Positions 1-7,861 of a stretch of DNA of 64,000 nt are shown here, piece after piece. Both the position numbers and the translations under genes were made by a program. Under the pieces are notes generated by a model. That model ran no database searches. It was not told the DNA's origin and saw only the letters and a list, made by a program, of their open reading frames with translations. Positions within the stretch are counted from its first letter, which is position 1. The number at the start of each line of letters is the position of its first letter. Origin of the DNA: Nonomuraea aurantiaca (GTDB lineage: Bacteria; Actinomycetota; Actinomycetes; Streptosporangiales; Streptosporangiaceae); contig NZ_JAIWNB010000040.1 of assembly GCF_020215705.1 (NCBI RefSeq), forward strand, positions 1 to 64,000, written 5' to 3'.

Positions 1-146
1 ACCCGGCCAAGGTGACGCGCTCGGCGCTGCAGAACGCCGCTTCCATCGCGGCGCTCTTCCTCACCACCGAGGCGGTCATCGCCGAGAAGCCCGAGAAGAC
101 CCCTGCCGCCCCCGCCGGTATGCCCGGCGGGGACATGGACTTCTAA
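1..146 (+). CDS. groL: 60 kDa chaperonin GroEL, C-terminal end (5' part outside window)
   Basis: The first bases read in frame as the last 47 residues of a GroEL chaperonin, the ATP-driven protein-folding ring of the cytoplasm. The segment VTRSALQNAASIAALFLTTE is the conserved C-terminal equatorial helix, and the protein ends in the flexible GMPGGDMDF tail typical of actinobacterial GroEL. The start lies upstream of the window. A 13-bp inverted repeat follows the stop codon and probably terminates the transcript. Confidence 0.93.
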   Translation, partial: PAKVTRSALQNAASIAALFLTTEAVIAEKPEKTPAAPAGMPGGDMDF

Positions 147-156
147 GCCGGGTCGT

Positions 157-192
157 CGGGTGGGACCGCTCAGCGGTACGCGGTCCCACCCG
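157..192 (+). terminator. Hairpin terminator after groEL
   Basis: Perfect inverted repeat CGGGTGGGACCGC / GCGGTCCCACCCG with a 10-base loop, starting 10 bases after the groEL stop. There is no clear U-tract, as is common in actinomycete terminators. Confidence 0.75.
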
Positions 193-301
193 GAGCGCTG
201 CTCGGCCGGTGAGCCATCGGTGAGCGTGCGGTGAGCCGCCGCCGCCACTGTTGAGCCATCGCCGGATCCGCCGAGGACCGGCCGCTGAACGAGGAGCAGA
301 G

Positions 302-1072
302 ATGAACAGTCTGACCGGCAAGACCGCGCTGGTGACCGGAGGATCGCGGGGAATCGGCCGGGCGGTGGCGTTGCGACTGGCCGCCGAAGGCGCTCTGGTG
401 GCCGTCCATTACGGCGGCAACGACGACGCGGCCAAGCAGACCGTGGCGCGGATCGAGCAGGCCGGCGGCCGGGCGTTCGCCGTCCAGGCCCGGTTCGGTG
501 ACGATGGCGCGGTGGACCGCCTGTTCGAGGGTCTGGCGGAGGGACTGGCGGGCGACGGCCTGGACATCCTGGTCAACAACGCTGGCATCGGCTCGGGCAG
601 CCCGATCGCGCAGGTCACGCCGGAGGAGTTCGGCAGGCTGCTCACCATCAACGTCAGCACGCCGTTCTTCGTGATCCAGCGCGCGCTGCCGCTGCTGAAC
701 GACGGCGGCCGCATCATCAACATGGGCTCGACGGCCAGCCGCTTCGCGGTCTCCACGCAGATCGGCTACACCATCAGCAAGGCGGCGCTGGAGTCGATGG
801 CCCCGTCCCTGGCCAACGAGCTCGGCAGGCGCGGAATCACGGTGAACACGGTCGCGCCCGGCGCGGTGCGTACCGACATGACCGCGGGCTACTCCTCCAT
901 CCCCGAGGTGGTCGCCGGGATCGAAGCGATCACCGCGCTCGGACGGCTCGGCGAGCCCGAGGACGTCGCGGACGTCGTCGGCTTCCTGGCCGGCCCCCAG
1001 GGCCGATGGGTGACCGGCCAGACCATCGACGTCTCGGGCGGGACCTACCTCGGCCCGATCGCCATGGGGTGA
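302..1072 (+). CDS. SDR family NAD(P)-dependent oxidoreductase
   Basis: A 256-residue classical short-chain dehydrogenase/reductase. It shows the cofactor motif TGGSRGIG (residues 12-19), the structural NNAG motif (92-95) and the catalytic Ser143-Tyr156-x3-Lys160 set. Length and C-terminus (PEDVADVVGFLAG, VTGQTIDVSGG) match FabG/glucose-1-dehydrogenase-like members. The substrate cannot be read from sequence. The ATG at 302 is chosen because GAGGAG lies just upstream; a longer in-frame start at 251 lacks a site. The downstream tetR gene is convergent and may or may not control it. Confidence 0.9.
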   Translation: MNSLTGKTALVTGGSRGIGRAVALRLAAEGALVAVHYGGNDDAAKQTVARIEQAGGRAFAVQARFGDDGAVDRLFEGLAEGLAGDGLDILVNNAGIGSGSPIAQVTPEEFGRLLTINVSTPFFVIQRALPLLNDGGRIINMGSTASRFAVSTQIGYTISKAALESMAPSLANELGRRGITVNTVAPGAVRTDMTAGYSSIPEVVAGIEAITALGRLGEPEDVADVVGFLAGPQGRWVTGQTIDVSGGTYLGPIAMG

Positions 1073-1093
1073 CCGCGTTCCGGGTGGGGATAT

Positions 1094-1687
1094 TCAGTCC
1101 GGCCCGGGGCGGACCAGAAGGCGGTCGACCAGGGCGTTGACGTAGTCGGGGGTGAGCGGGCCCGTGCCGAACAGGATGCGGACGTACATCGGGGCCAGGA
1201 GGTGGTCGAGGATGTCCAGGCCCTCGGGTGGATGTTCGCCGCGATCCCGGGCGCGGTCCAGCATGCCCTGCAGTTGGCGTCCACGTTCGGCCACGAACGC
1301 GTCTCTTGCCCGTACCCCGGCCTCTCCCGCGGTGGACAGCGCGATGACCAGACGCAGCACCGCCAGCCCCTCGGGTCCGGTCACGTCGCGCGCCACACCG
1401 GCGGCGTACGCGCGCAGGTCACCTTCCAGGCTGCCGGTATCCGGTATGGGCGAGGTGGCGGTGAGCCAGGTGATCGCCACGTCCGTGACCAGGGCCTCCA
1501 GGGTGCCCCAGCGGCGATAGACGCTGGTGTCGGCCACCCCGGCGCGGGAGGCGACGTCGCCCACGGTGAAGTTGCCGTGGCCGCGTTCGGCGATCAGGTC
1601 GGTGACCGCGCGATGCACCGCGGCGCGGACGCGGGCGCTTCGTCCGCCGGGCCGGCGAGCCGGCTGCTGTTCCACCATGCCCGCCAT
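1094..1687 (-). CDS. TetR/AcrR family transcriptional regulator
   Basis: A 197-residue one-component repressor. The N-terminal helix-turn-helix (about residues 20-65: FTVGDVASRAGVADTSVYRRW) is followed by a ligand-binding half of the TetR_C type. It is transcribed divergently from the alpha/beta-hydrolase operon at 1772, and two inverted-repeat sites lie in the 84-bp gap. It therefore probably represses both itself and that operon; this is inference from layout. The ligand is unknown. Confidence 0.9.
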   Translation of the reverse strand: MAGMVEQQPARRPGGRSARVRAAVHRAVTDLIAERGHGNFTVGDVASRAGVADTSVYRRWGTLEALVTDVAITWLTATSPIPDTGSLEGDLRAYAAGVARDVTGPEGLAVLRLVIALSTAGEAGVRARDAFVAERGRQLQGMLDRARDRGEHPPEGLDILDHLLAPMYVRILFGTGPLTPDYVNALVDRLLVRPGPD

Positions 1688-1690
1688 CTT

Positions 1691-1763
1691 AACGCAGTCA
1701 CGACTTGCGTTTGTGAGTAATGGCGTCCTACAGTCCTCCTAACGCAGTCATCTACTGCTTTAG
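1691..1763. promoter_or_regulatory. Two TetR-type operator half-palindromes between tetR and hydrolase genes
   Basis: Site 1 (1691-1711) is AACGCA-N9-TGCGTT. Site 2 (1739-1763) is CTAACGCAGT-N5-ACTGCTTTAG, 10-bp arms with one mismatch. Both contain TAACGCAGTCA, so they look like two copies of one operator placed across the divergent promoters. Site 2 ends at the ribosome binding site (AGGAG) of the hydrolase. Confidence 0.7.
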
Positions 1764-1771
1764 GAGCGACC

Positions 1772-2992
1772 ATGCGCCCGCTGTTCTTTCCCGACAACCC
1801 TCAGTTCTGGTACGAGACCCTGCGCACCTTCGGGCACATCGCCTACGGCGGCGCCGACTTCGGCGAGGTCGTGACCACCTGTCAGCGGATCACCGCCGGT
1901 GACTACGACAGCTGGCACGACGAGTGGCTGTCCACCGCCGACCGGGTGGCCGCCGAAGGGCGTGGGGCGCTGACGGCCGGCCACCGCGTCAGCGCCCGCG
2001 ACGCCTTCCTGCGCGCCTCCAACTACTACCGCTGCGCCGAGTTCTTCCTGCACGGCAACGCCGCCGACCCGCGCATCCGGCACGCGTACGACGCCTCAGT
2101 GGACTCTTTCCGCCAGGCGGCGGCGCTGTTCACCCCGGCCGTCGAGCCGGTGGAGATCCCGTACGAGGGCACCGTCCTGCCCGGCTACCTGTACCGTGCC
2201 GACGGCTCCGCCGCAGTCAGGCCGACCGTGGTCATGCACAACGGGTTCGACGGCACGGTGGAGGAGATGCACTTCTTCGGCGCGGCCGCGGCCGTCGAGC
2301 GCGGCTACAACGTGCTGGCCTTCGACGGTCCCGGCCAGCCGGGCACCCGCCATCACCAGGGCCTGATGTTCCGTCCCGACTGGGAGAACGTGGTCGGGCC
2401 CGTACTGGACTACGCCCTGACCCGCCCCGAAGTCGACGGCGCCCGCATCGCGCTGCTCGGCTGCAGCATGGGCGGCCAGCTCGCGCCCCGAGCCGCCGCC
2501 TTCGACCAGCGCGTCGCCGCGCTCATCGCCCTTGACGGGGTCTACGATCTGGGCGACATCTCCACCGCGCCCCTCCCCTTCGCCCGCGCCGAGGCCGAGC
2601 GCCGGCTGCGCGCCGAGCACGATCCGGAGCTGGACGCCATCATGACTTCGGCCATGGCCGCCACCCCCATGCTGCGCTGGGCCATCGAGCACGGCATGTA
2701 CGCCATGGGCACCGACACCCCGCGCGCGTTCGGCGCCGCCTACCTGGACTACCACCTGCGCGACGGCATCGCCGAGAAGATCGCCTGCCCGACCCTGGTC
2801 TGCGCCGGGGCCGACGACGGGTTCTTCAAGGGCCAGCCCGAGCTGCTGTACGAGCACCTGACCTGCCCCAAGACGCTCCTGGAGTTCACCGCCGACCAGG
2901 GCGCCGACGCCCACTGCCAGTCCGGCGCCCAGCGACTGGCCTTCGCGCGCGTCTACGACTGGCTCGACGACGTGTTCAGCACGACCGCCTGA
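1772..2992 (+). CDS. Alpha/beta hydrolase with N-terminal helical cap
   Basis: A 406-residue protein. Residues 1-125 are a helical N-terminal domain and residues 126-406 an alpha/beta-hydrolase fold. The nucleophile elbow is GCSMGG with Ser232, followed by the GADDGFF acid region and a C-terminal His in DAHCQSG. This layout matches the FrsA/DUF1100-like and 2,6-dihydroxypseudooxynicotine-hydrolase-like group, which cleave C-C or ester bonds; the actual substrate is unknown. The ATG has a good AGGAG site. The next gene starts 26 bases after the stop, suggesting an operon controlled by the divergent TetR. Confidence 0.85.
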   Translation: MRPLFFPDNPQFWYETLRTFGHIAYGGADFGEVVTTCQRITAGDYDSWHDEWLSTADRVAAEGRGALTAGHRVSARDAFLRASNYYRCAEFFLHGNAADPRIRHAYDASVDSFRQAAALFTPAVEPVEIPYEGTVLPGYLYRADGSAAVRPTVVMHNGFDGTVEEMHFFGAAAAVERGYNVLAFDGPGQPGTRHHQGLMFRPDWENVVGPVLDYALTRPEVDGARIALLGCSMGGQLAPRAAAFDQRVAALIALDGVYDLGDISTAPLPFARAEAERRLRAEHDPELDAIMTSAMAATPMLRWAIEHGMYAMGTDTPRAFGAAYLDYHLRDGIAEKIACPTLVCAGADDGFFKGQPELLYEHLTCPKTLLEFTADQGADAHCQSGAQRLAFARVYDWLDDVFSTTA

Positions 2993-3018
2993 TTCCCTGC
3001 CCCTTCCTGGAGAACGAC

Positions 3019-3582
3019 ATGACCATCGCCATGATCGACCGTGCTCTCGACATGACCGCCGCCATCGTCAAAGGCATCACCGACAGCCGGCTCCACGCCC
3101 CCACCCCCTGCGCCGACTGGGACGTGCGTACAGAGCTCAACCACATGGTCGGCGGCATGCGCGTCTTCGCCGCCGAACTCACCGCGACCGACGCGGGCGG
3201 CGAGCACGAGGACGACTGGCTCGGCACCGACCCGCAGGCCGCCTTCGTCATCGCAGCCGACCTCGACCGCGCCGCCTGGCATCGCCCGGGCGCCCTCGAC
3301 ACCACCGTACGCCTGGGATTCGGGGCCGTACCGGGGCCGATGGCCGCCCTCATCCACCTCACCGAAATCCTCGTCCACGGCGTCGACCTGGCGCTCGCCA
3401 CCGGTCAGGAGCACCTGGTCGACGAGCGGTCGTGCGGCGAGCTGCTCGCGATCATGCGGGGCATGGACTTCGACGCCTTCCGCCGTCCTGACATGTTCGG
3501 CCCCGCGCTCCCCGCCCCCGCCGACGCCCCCGCACACCGTCAACTGCTGGCCTTCCTCGGTCGCGACCTGCCGACCCGTTGA
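3019..3582 (+). CDS. Maleylpyruvate isomerase N-terminal domain protein (TIGR03086-like)
   Basis: A 187-residue protein of the DinB/MDMPI metal-binding four-helix family. It starts with the typical ...PTPCADWDVRTELNHMVGG segment and has a second metal-ligand helix LTEILVHGVDLALATG. Family members are mycothiol-dependent enzymes or proteins of unknown role; no partner enzyme for maleylpyruvate is visible here. It lies 26 bp behind the hydrolase and is probably co-transcribed. CTGGAGAA precedes the ATG. Confidence 0.8.
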   Translation: MTIAMIDRALDMTAAIVKGITDSRLHAPTPCADWDVRTELNHMVGGMRVFAAELTATDAGGEHEDDWLGTDPQAAFVIAADLDRAAWHRPGALDTTVRLGFGAVPGPMAALIHLTEILVHGVDLALATGQEHLVDERSCGELLAIMRGMDFDAFRRPDMFGPALPAPADAPAHRQLLAFLGRDLPTR

Positions 3583-3658
3583 CGGCCAGCTGTCTGGCGA
3601 TGAGTTCGCGGCACCGAGCCGGTCTACCCTTCCGACCACACGTCAACGGGAGGTAGCC

Positions 3659-4129
3659 GTGACAGCAGCGCGACACCCAGCAAACCAGCGGTTGCGGAGC
3701 CTGGATGTGCTCGTCGGGGAATGGGACATGGAGGCATCGATCGACGGGCAGTCGATGGGCCGGTCCACGGCGACGTTCACCTGGCACGACAGCCGGGGAT
3801 TCCTCATCATGCACGTCGATCAACCTCAGGCGATCGCGCGGCAATGGCAGGAGAGTTCGCCGCTTCCGATCGATGCCGCCATCGGGCTCGACGACCACAG
3901 CGACACCTTCGCCATGCTCTACGCCGATGCGCGGGGCGTCTGCAGGATCTACCGGATGAGCCTCGAGGACGGTCACTGGGAGATGTGGGGGCAGGCAGGG
4001 CCGGGCTTTCACCAGCGCTTCGAGGCGACGATCCGTAGCGACGGCCGCCTTGTCACCGGCCGATGGGACGCCTCCGACGACGGAGAGACCTGGAAGTCCG
4101 ACTTCGAGGTCACGTACGCGAAGAGGTGA
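3659..4129 (+). CDS. Conserved hypothetical protein (DUF1579/heme-binding beta-barrel-like)
   Basis: A 156-residue protein with the pattern LRSLDVLVGEWDMEA...STATFTWHDSRGFLIMHVD and a C-terminal WKSDFEVTYAKR. This is the layout of small beta-barrel proteins that annotators call DUF1579 or FABP-like. No catalytic residues can be assigned. The GTG start is supported by GGGAGG seven bases upstream. The gene stands alone after the hydrolase operon. Confidence 0.7.
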   Translation: MTAARHPANQRLRSLDVLVGEWDMEASIDGQSMGRSTATFTWHDSRGFLIMHVDQPQAIARQWQESSPLPIDAAIGLDDHSDTFAMLYADARGVCRIYRMSLEDGHWEMWGQAGPGFHQRFEATIRSDGRLVTGRWDASDDGETWKSDFEVTYAKR

Positions 4130-4269
4130 GGCGTGTTCTCAGGCCGGATCGCTCGGCGGGATCGGCGGCGCCATCCTTGGTAACCCGAGCGGCCTATCGA
4201 CAGGCGGCGACTCACCCTGGCCCGTGCCTGCCCCACCTCCAGCCCACAGGCGGTACCTCACCCTCGCCT

Positions 4270-4400
4270 GCGCGCGCCCGGCCTCCTGGGCACGCGCGTC
4301 TGAGCTCCTGGCCTGGTGCGCCCGGCCTCCTCGCTGCGTGCGTCCGAGCTCCTGGCCACGCGCGCCCCACCCCTGGCTGCGCGCGCCCCACCCCTGGACA
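4270..4400. repeat. GC-rich imperfect tandem repeats in a 430-bp gene-free stretch
   Basis: The interval 4130-4561 shows no convincing gene. Its middle is built from related units rich in CTCCTGG and GCGCGCCC. The clearest are a 21-bp unit starting GCGCGCCCCACCCCTGG at 4360-4380, with the same 17 bases again at 4381-4397. Further diverged copies (GCCCGGCCTCCT at two places, GAGCTCCTGGCC at two places) lie just upstream. No role is evident. Confidence 0.7.
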
Positions 4401-4561
4401 TAGGCGTCTGAAGCCGTCGGCTGCAGGTCAGCCGATCGGTGGGGTGGATCAGCCGTTCGGTGGGCCGGAGGGTTGAGCCGCTGATTCATGCCACGGGTTG
4501 ATGCGTGCCCTGCCGCCGGCTTGAGAGCCTGACGACCTCCAATCGGAAAGGGGCGAGCCAC

Positions 4562-6286
4562 ATGCCAGAAGTGAGCGACGGGCGTACGAGCCCGCCGGAC
4601 GGCGTAGCGGTGAGTCGTCGTGGGCTGCTCGCCGGTGCGGGTGCCGTGGCGATAACCGCGGCGGGCACGGCGGCGGGCACCGTGGCGGCCGGCACGTGGG
4701 GCGCCGATGTGGCGTTGGCGCAATCGGACGCGGCGCAATCGGACGCGGCGGAGTCGGTTGCGGCGGGAGCGGACGCGGACGCATTCGGACCGGTGACCGT
4801 CCGCCCGGGCGACTTTCGCTACGACAACCTGTTGCGTGGCAACAACTTCCGGTTCGTCGGCCGACCGGAGGAGATCCGCGTGGTCGGATCGACCGATCAG
4901 GTGGTGCGCGCGGTGTCGGAGGCGGTGCGGTCCGGCCGGCGGGTCGCGGTGCGCAGTGGCGGGCACTGCTTCGAGAACTTCACCGCCGATCCGGCGGTGC
5001 GGGTGCTGCTGGACCTCTCACCGATGGACGCGGTCGGCTATGACGCCGGTCGGCGGGCGTTCTCCGTGCAACCCGGAGCCACCCTCGGTCATGTGTACCG
5101 GACGCTGCTCAAGGGCTGGGGCGTGACGATCCCTGGGGGCGGTTGCCCGGAGGTGGGTGCCGGTGGGCACTTCGCGGGCGGCGGATACGGGCCGCTGTCC
5201 CGGCGCTACGGCTCGGTGGTGGATCACCTGTACGGCGTGGAGGTCGTGGTGGTCGACCGCGACGGCACCGCGCGCGCGGTGGTCGCCACCCGCGAGCCGG
5301 ACGACCCGCACCGCGACCTGTGGTGGGCGCACACCGGCGGTGGCGGCGGCAACTTCGGCGTGGTCACCCGCTACTGGCTGCGCTCCCCCGGCGTCACCGG
5401 CACCGATCCGTCCCGGTTACTGCCGACGGCGCCGCAGCGGATGCTGCAGTATGTGGTCATCTGGTCCTGGGAGCACATAACCGAAAAGGCGCTCACCGGA
5501 CTGCTGCGCAACTTCGGGACCTGGCACGAGCGCAACAGCGCGCCCGGCTCTCCGTACGCTGGTCTCTACGGGATCCTCCAGCTGTCGCACCGCGCCGGCG
5601 GAACCGTCATGCTGGTCGCGCAGATCGACGCGGACCTCCCCGACGCCGACAGCATGGTGACCGGCTTCGCGTCCGCGGTGACCGCCGGCCTCGACCTCAC
5701 CCCGGCGCTCGACATCCGGCGGACGATGCCCTGGTTGCACCGGATGACCTGGCCGGGCACCGGCGAGCCGGGTGACGTGATCACCCGGCGCTACAAGATC
5801 AAGGCCGGCTACCTGCGACGCTCGTTCACCGAGACCCAGCTCGCGGCCATCCACCGCAACCTGACCAACTCCACCGGCGGCCCCAACGCCGGCATGCTGC
5901 TCATCGGCTACGGCGGCCAGGTCCGCGCGGTAGCGCCCGGCGCCACCGCGATCGCCCAGCGAGACGTGGTCATGAAGGCGGTCTACCAGACGATCTGGGA
6001 AGACGAAAAGGAGGACAAGGCCAACCTCGCGTGGGTTCGCGGCTTCTACCACGACGTGTACGCCGAGACCGGCGGCGTGCCCGTACCCGGCGAGGTCAAC
6101 GACGGCTCCTACATCAACTACCCGGATGCCGACCTGGCCGACCCGGCGTGCAACACCTCAGGCGTGCCCGCGCACACCCTGTACTACAAGGACAACTACC
6201 CACGCCTCCAACGGGTGAAGGCCCGGTGGGACCCGCGCAACGTCTTCCGGCACGCCTTGGCCATCGATCCTCCCCAGGCCGGTTGA
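4562..6286 (+). CDS. Secreted berberine-bridge-type FAD-dependent oxidoreductase (Tat substrate)
   Basis: A 574-residue secreted flavoprotein. The N-terminus carries a twin-arginine signal (SRRGLLAGAG, Arg19-Arg20) and an Ala/Gly-rich hydrophobic stretch. A short AQSDAAQSDA repeat follows. The FAD_binding_4 domain shows RSGGHCF with His135 and GGGCPEVGAGGHF with Cys195, the two residues that tether FAD covalently in bicovalent members such as glucooligosaccharide oxidase. The BBE domain is at the C-terminus (YYKDNYPRLQRVK...DPRNVFRHALAI). A sugar, alcohol or phenolic natural product could be the substrate. The ATG at 4562 has AAAGGGG upstream. The 3' end of this gene is duplicated just downstream. 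Confidence 0.9.
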   Translation: MPEVSDGRTSPPDGVAVSRRGLLAGAGAVAITAAGTAAGTVAAGTWGADVALAQSDAAQSDAAESVAAGADADAFGPVTVRPGDFRYDNLLRGNNFRFVGRPEEIRVVGSTDQVVRAVSEAVRSGRRVAVRSGGHCFENFTADPAVRVLLDLSPMDAVGYDAGRRAFSVQPGATLGHVYRTLLKGWGVTIPGGGCPEVGAGGHFAGGGYGPLSRRYGSVVDHLYGVEVVVVDRDGTARAVVATREPDDPHRDLWWAHTGGGGGNFGVVTRYWLRSPGVTGTDPSRLLPTAPQRMLQYVVIWSWEHITEKALTGLLRNFGTWHERNSAPGSPYAGLYGILQLSHRAGGTVMLVAQIDADLPDADSMVTGFASAVTAGLDLTPALDIRRTMPWLHRMTWPGTGEPGDVITRRYKIKAGYLRRSFTETQLAAIHRNLTNSTGGPNAGMLLIGYGGQVRAVAPGATAIAQRDVVMKAVYQTIWEDEKEDKANLAWVRGFYHDVYAETGGVPVPGEVNDGSYINYPDADLADPACNTSGVPAHTLYYKDNYPRLQRVKARWDPRNVFRHALAIDPPQAG

Positions 6287-6326
6287 GCCACGTGAGGGCG
6301 TGGCGACGTGGAGGTTGGATTCCCCT

Positions 6327-6443
6327 CAACGGGTGAGGGCCCGGTGGGACCCGCGCAACGTCCTTCCGGTACGCCATAGCCATCGACCCTCCCCAGGTCG
6401 GTTGAGCCGCGTCAGGACGTGGTGACGTGGAGGTTAGATTCCC
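6327..6443 (+). repeat. Diverged tandem copy of the flavoenzyme gene's 3' end
   Basis: Bases 6327-6443 repeat bases 6209-6324 with a 118-bp period. The copy covers the last 26 codons, the stop codon and about 40 bases beyond. It differs by scattered substitutions and one inserted base (GTCCTTCC for GTCTTCC), so it is out of frame and non-coding. It ends just before the histidine kinase ribosome binding site, so it is now the leader of that gene. Confidence 0.9.
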
Positions 6444-6477
6444 TGCTGGGAGCCAGCGCCGGATGAGGAGGACACAG

Positions 6478-7830
6478 ATGAGCGATCCAGCGGCTCGGTG
6501 GCCCGTGCTGGTGACCGTCGGGCCGTACGCGTTGCTGGCGCTCCTGGCCGGTGTCACCGTGGCCATCAAGCGCTCGGCGGGCGAGTCTCCGCTCATCGAC
6601 CTGGTCCTGTGCGCGCTGATGGCGGCGTGGATGCTGGGGGTCTTCACGCTCCGTCCCGCCTGGCGCGAGCGCGTGCCGGTGATGGCCGTGTTCTTCACCG
6701 TGCTGATCCTGCTCACGGCGATTCTGGTGGTCAGGGACCCGTGGTTCGGGTTCTTCACCCCCGCCGCGTACGTCTACGCCTTCCGGGTCCTGCCCTGGCC
6801 GTGGGAACCGGTCGGCGTCGCGGCGGTGGCGATGGTGGCAGGCACGGCGCAGGCGTACGGCGTGGACAAGACCACGCCCGTGGGGCTGATCACGTACGTC
6901 GCCGTCATGGCCGCGAATGTGAGCCCGATGTGTGGCTTCGCCTGGTTCGCCCGGCGCGGCGCCCAGCAGAACGACGAGCGCAAGCGGGCGCTGGCAGAGG
7001 CGCGCGAAGCGAACCGCAGGCTGGAGACGACGCTGACGGAGAACGCGGCCCTGCACGAGCAGTTACTGGCGCAGGCCCGGCGGGCCGGCGTGCACGATGA
7101 GCGGCGGCGGATGGCACGGGAGATCCACGACACCCTGGCGCAGGGTCTCACCGGCATCATCACCCAACTGCACGCGGCCGAGCACGCCGGCGACGACCCG
7201 GCGGAATGGCGCCGGCACATCGAGGCCGCGACCACGCTGGCCGGGGAGAGCCTGTCCGAGGCGCGGCGATCGGTCGACGCGCTGCGTCCTGAGCCGCTGC
7301 GGATGGCGCGGCTGAGCGAGGCGCTGGCGAGCGTGGCCGGACGCTGGTCGGCCCTGCACGATATCCCGGTCCAGGTCATGACGACCGGCACGGCACGGCC
7401 GATGCGCCCGGAGGTCGAGGTCGCGCTGCTCAGAACCGCGCAGGAGGCGCTGACGAACGTGGCCAAGCACGCGCGGGCGACCCGGGCGGGGGTGACACTG
7501 TCGTACATGGAACACGAGGTGGCTCTGGACGTGCGCGACGACGGCGCGGGCTTCGATCCGCCCTTGCTCAGGGACGACGACGGAGATGGCTTCGATCCGG
7601 CCCGGCTCAGGGACAGCGACGGAGGCGGCTTCGATCCGGTCCGGCTCGGGGACGGTGGCAGCTTCGAAGGGGCGGTTGGTCCGCGTACAGCTCACCTCGG
7701 ATTCGGGCTGGTCGCGATGCGACAGCGGATCGAGGGCTTATCAGGCACGCTGCAGGTCGAGTCGGAGCCCGGCGTCGGCACGGGGATCTCGGCCCGCGTC
7801 CCCATCGAGCCGGCGGAGTTTTTCGCATGA
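6478..7830 (+). CDS. Two-component sensor histidine kinase (NarL/DesK class)
   Basis: A 450-residue membrane kinase. Residues 1-160 form several transmembrane helices. A coiled stretch (ERKRALAEAREANRRLE) leads into the HisKA_3 dimerisation domain with phospho-acceptor His217 in REIHDT, followed by a HATPase_c domain (N-box QEALTNVAKHA, G1 box DDGAGF, G2 box GFGLVAM). Between G1 and G2 a 13-residue unit of the form DGxGFDPxxLRDx is repeated three times in frame (7540-7653), which is unusual. It pairs with the response regulator 31 bp downstream. The ATG at 6478 has GAGGAG upstream. The signal sensed is unknown. Confidence 0.92.
   Translation: MSDPAARWPVLVTVGPYALLALLAGVTVAIKRSAGESPLIDLVLCALMAAWMLGVFTLRPAWRERVPVMAVFFTVLILLTAILVVRDPWFGFFTPAAYVYAFRVLPWPWEPVGVAAVAMVAGTAQAYGVDKTTPVGLITYVAVMAANVSPMCGFAWFARRGAQQNDERKRALAEAREANRRLETTLTENAALHEQLLAQARRAGVHDERRRMAREIHDTLAQGLTGIITQLHAAEHAGDDPAEWRRHIEAATTLAGESLSEARRSVDALRPEPLRMARLSEALASVAGRWSALHDIPVQVMTTGTARPMRPEVEVALLRTAQEALTNVAKHARATRAGVTLSYMEHEVALDVRDDGAGFDPPLLRDDDGDGFDPARLRDSDGGGFDPVRLGDGGSFEGAVGPRTAHLGFGLVAMRQRIEGLSGTLQVESEPGVGTGISARVPIEPAEFFA
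7540..7653 (+). repeat. Three in-frame 39-bp tandem repeats inside the kinase ATP-binding domain
   Basis: Units begin at 7540, 7579 and 7618 and encode DGAGFDPPLLRDD, DGDGFDPARLRDS and DGGGFDPVRLGD. The third unit is followed by GGSFE, an eroded start of a fourth. The array follows the G1 motif, so the extra copies lengthen the ATP lid. Confidence 0.88.
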
Positions 7831-7861
7831 GCGTCCCCGGGGAGCGGGCGGAGTCCTCCGC

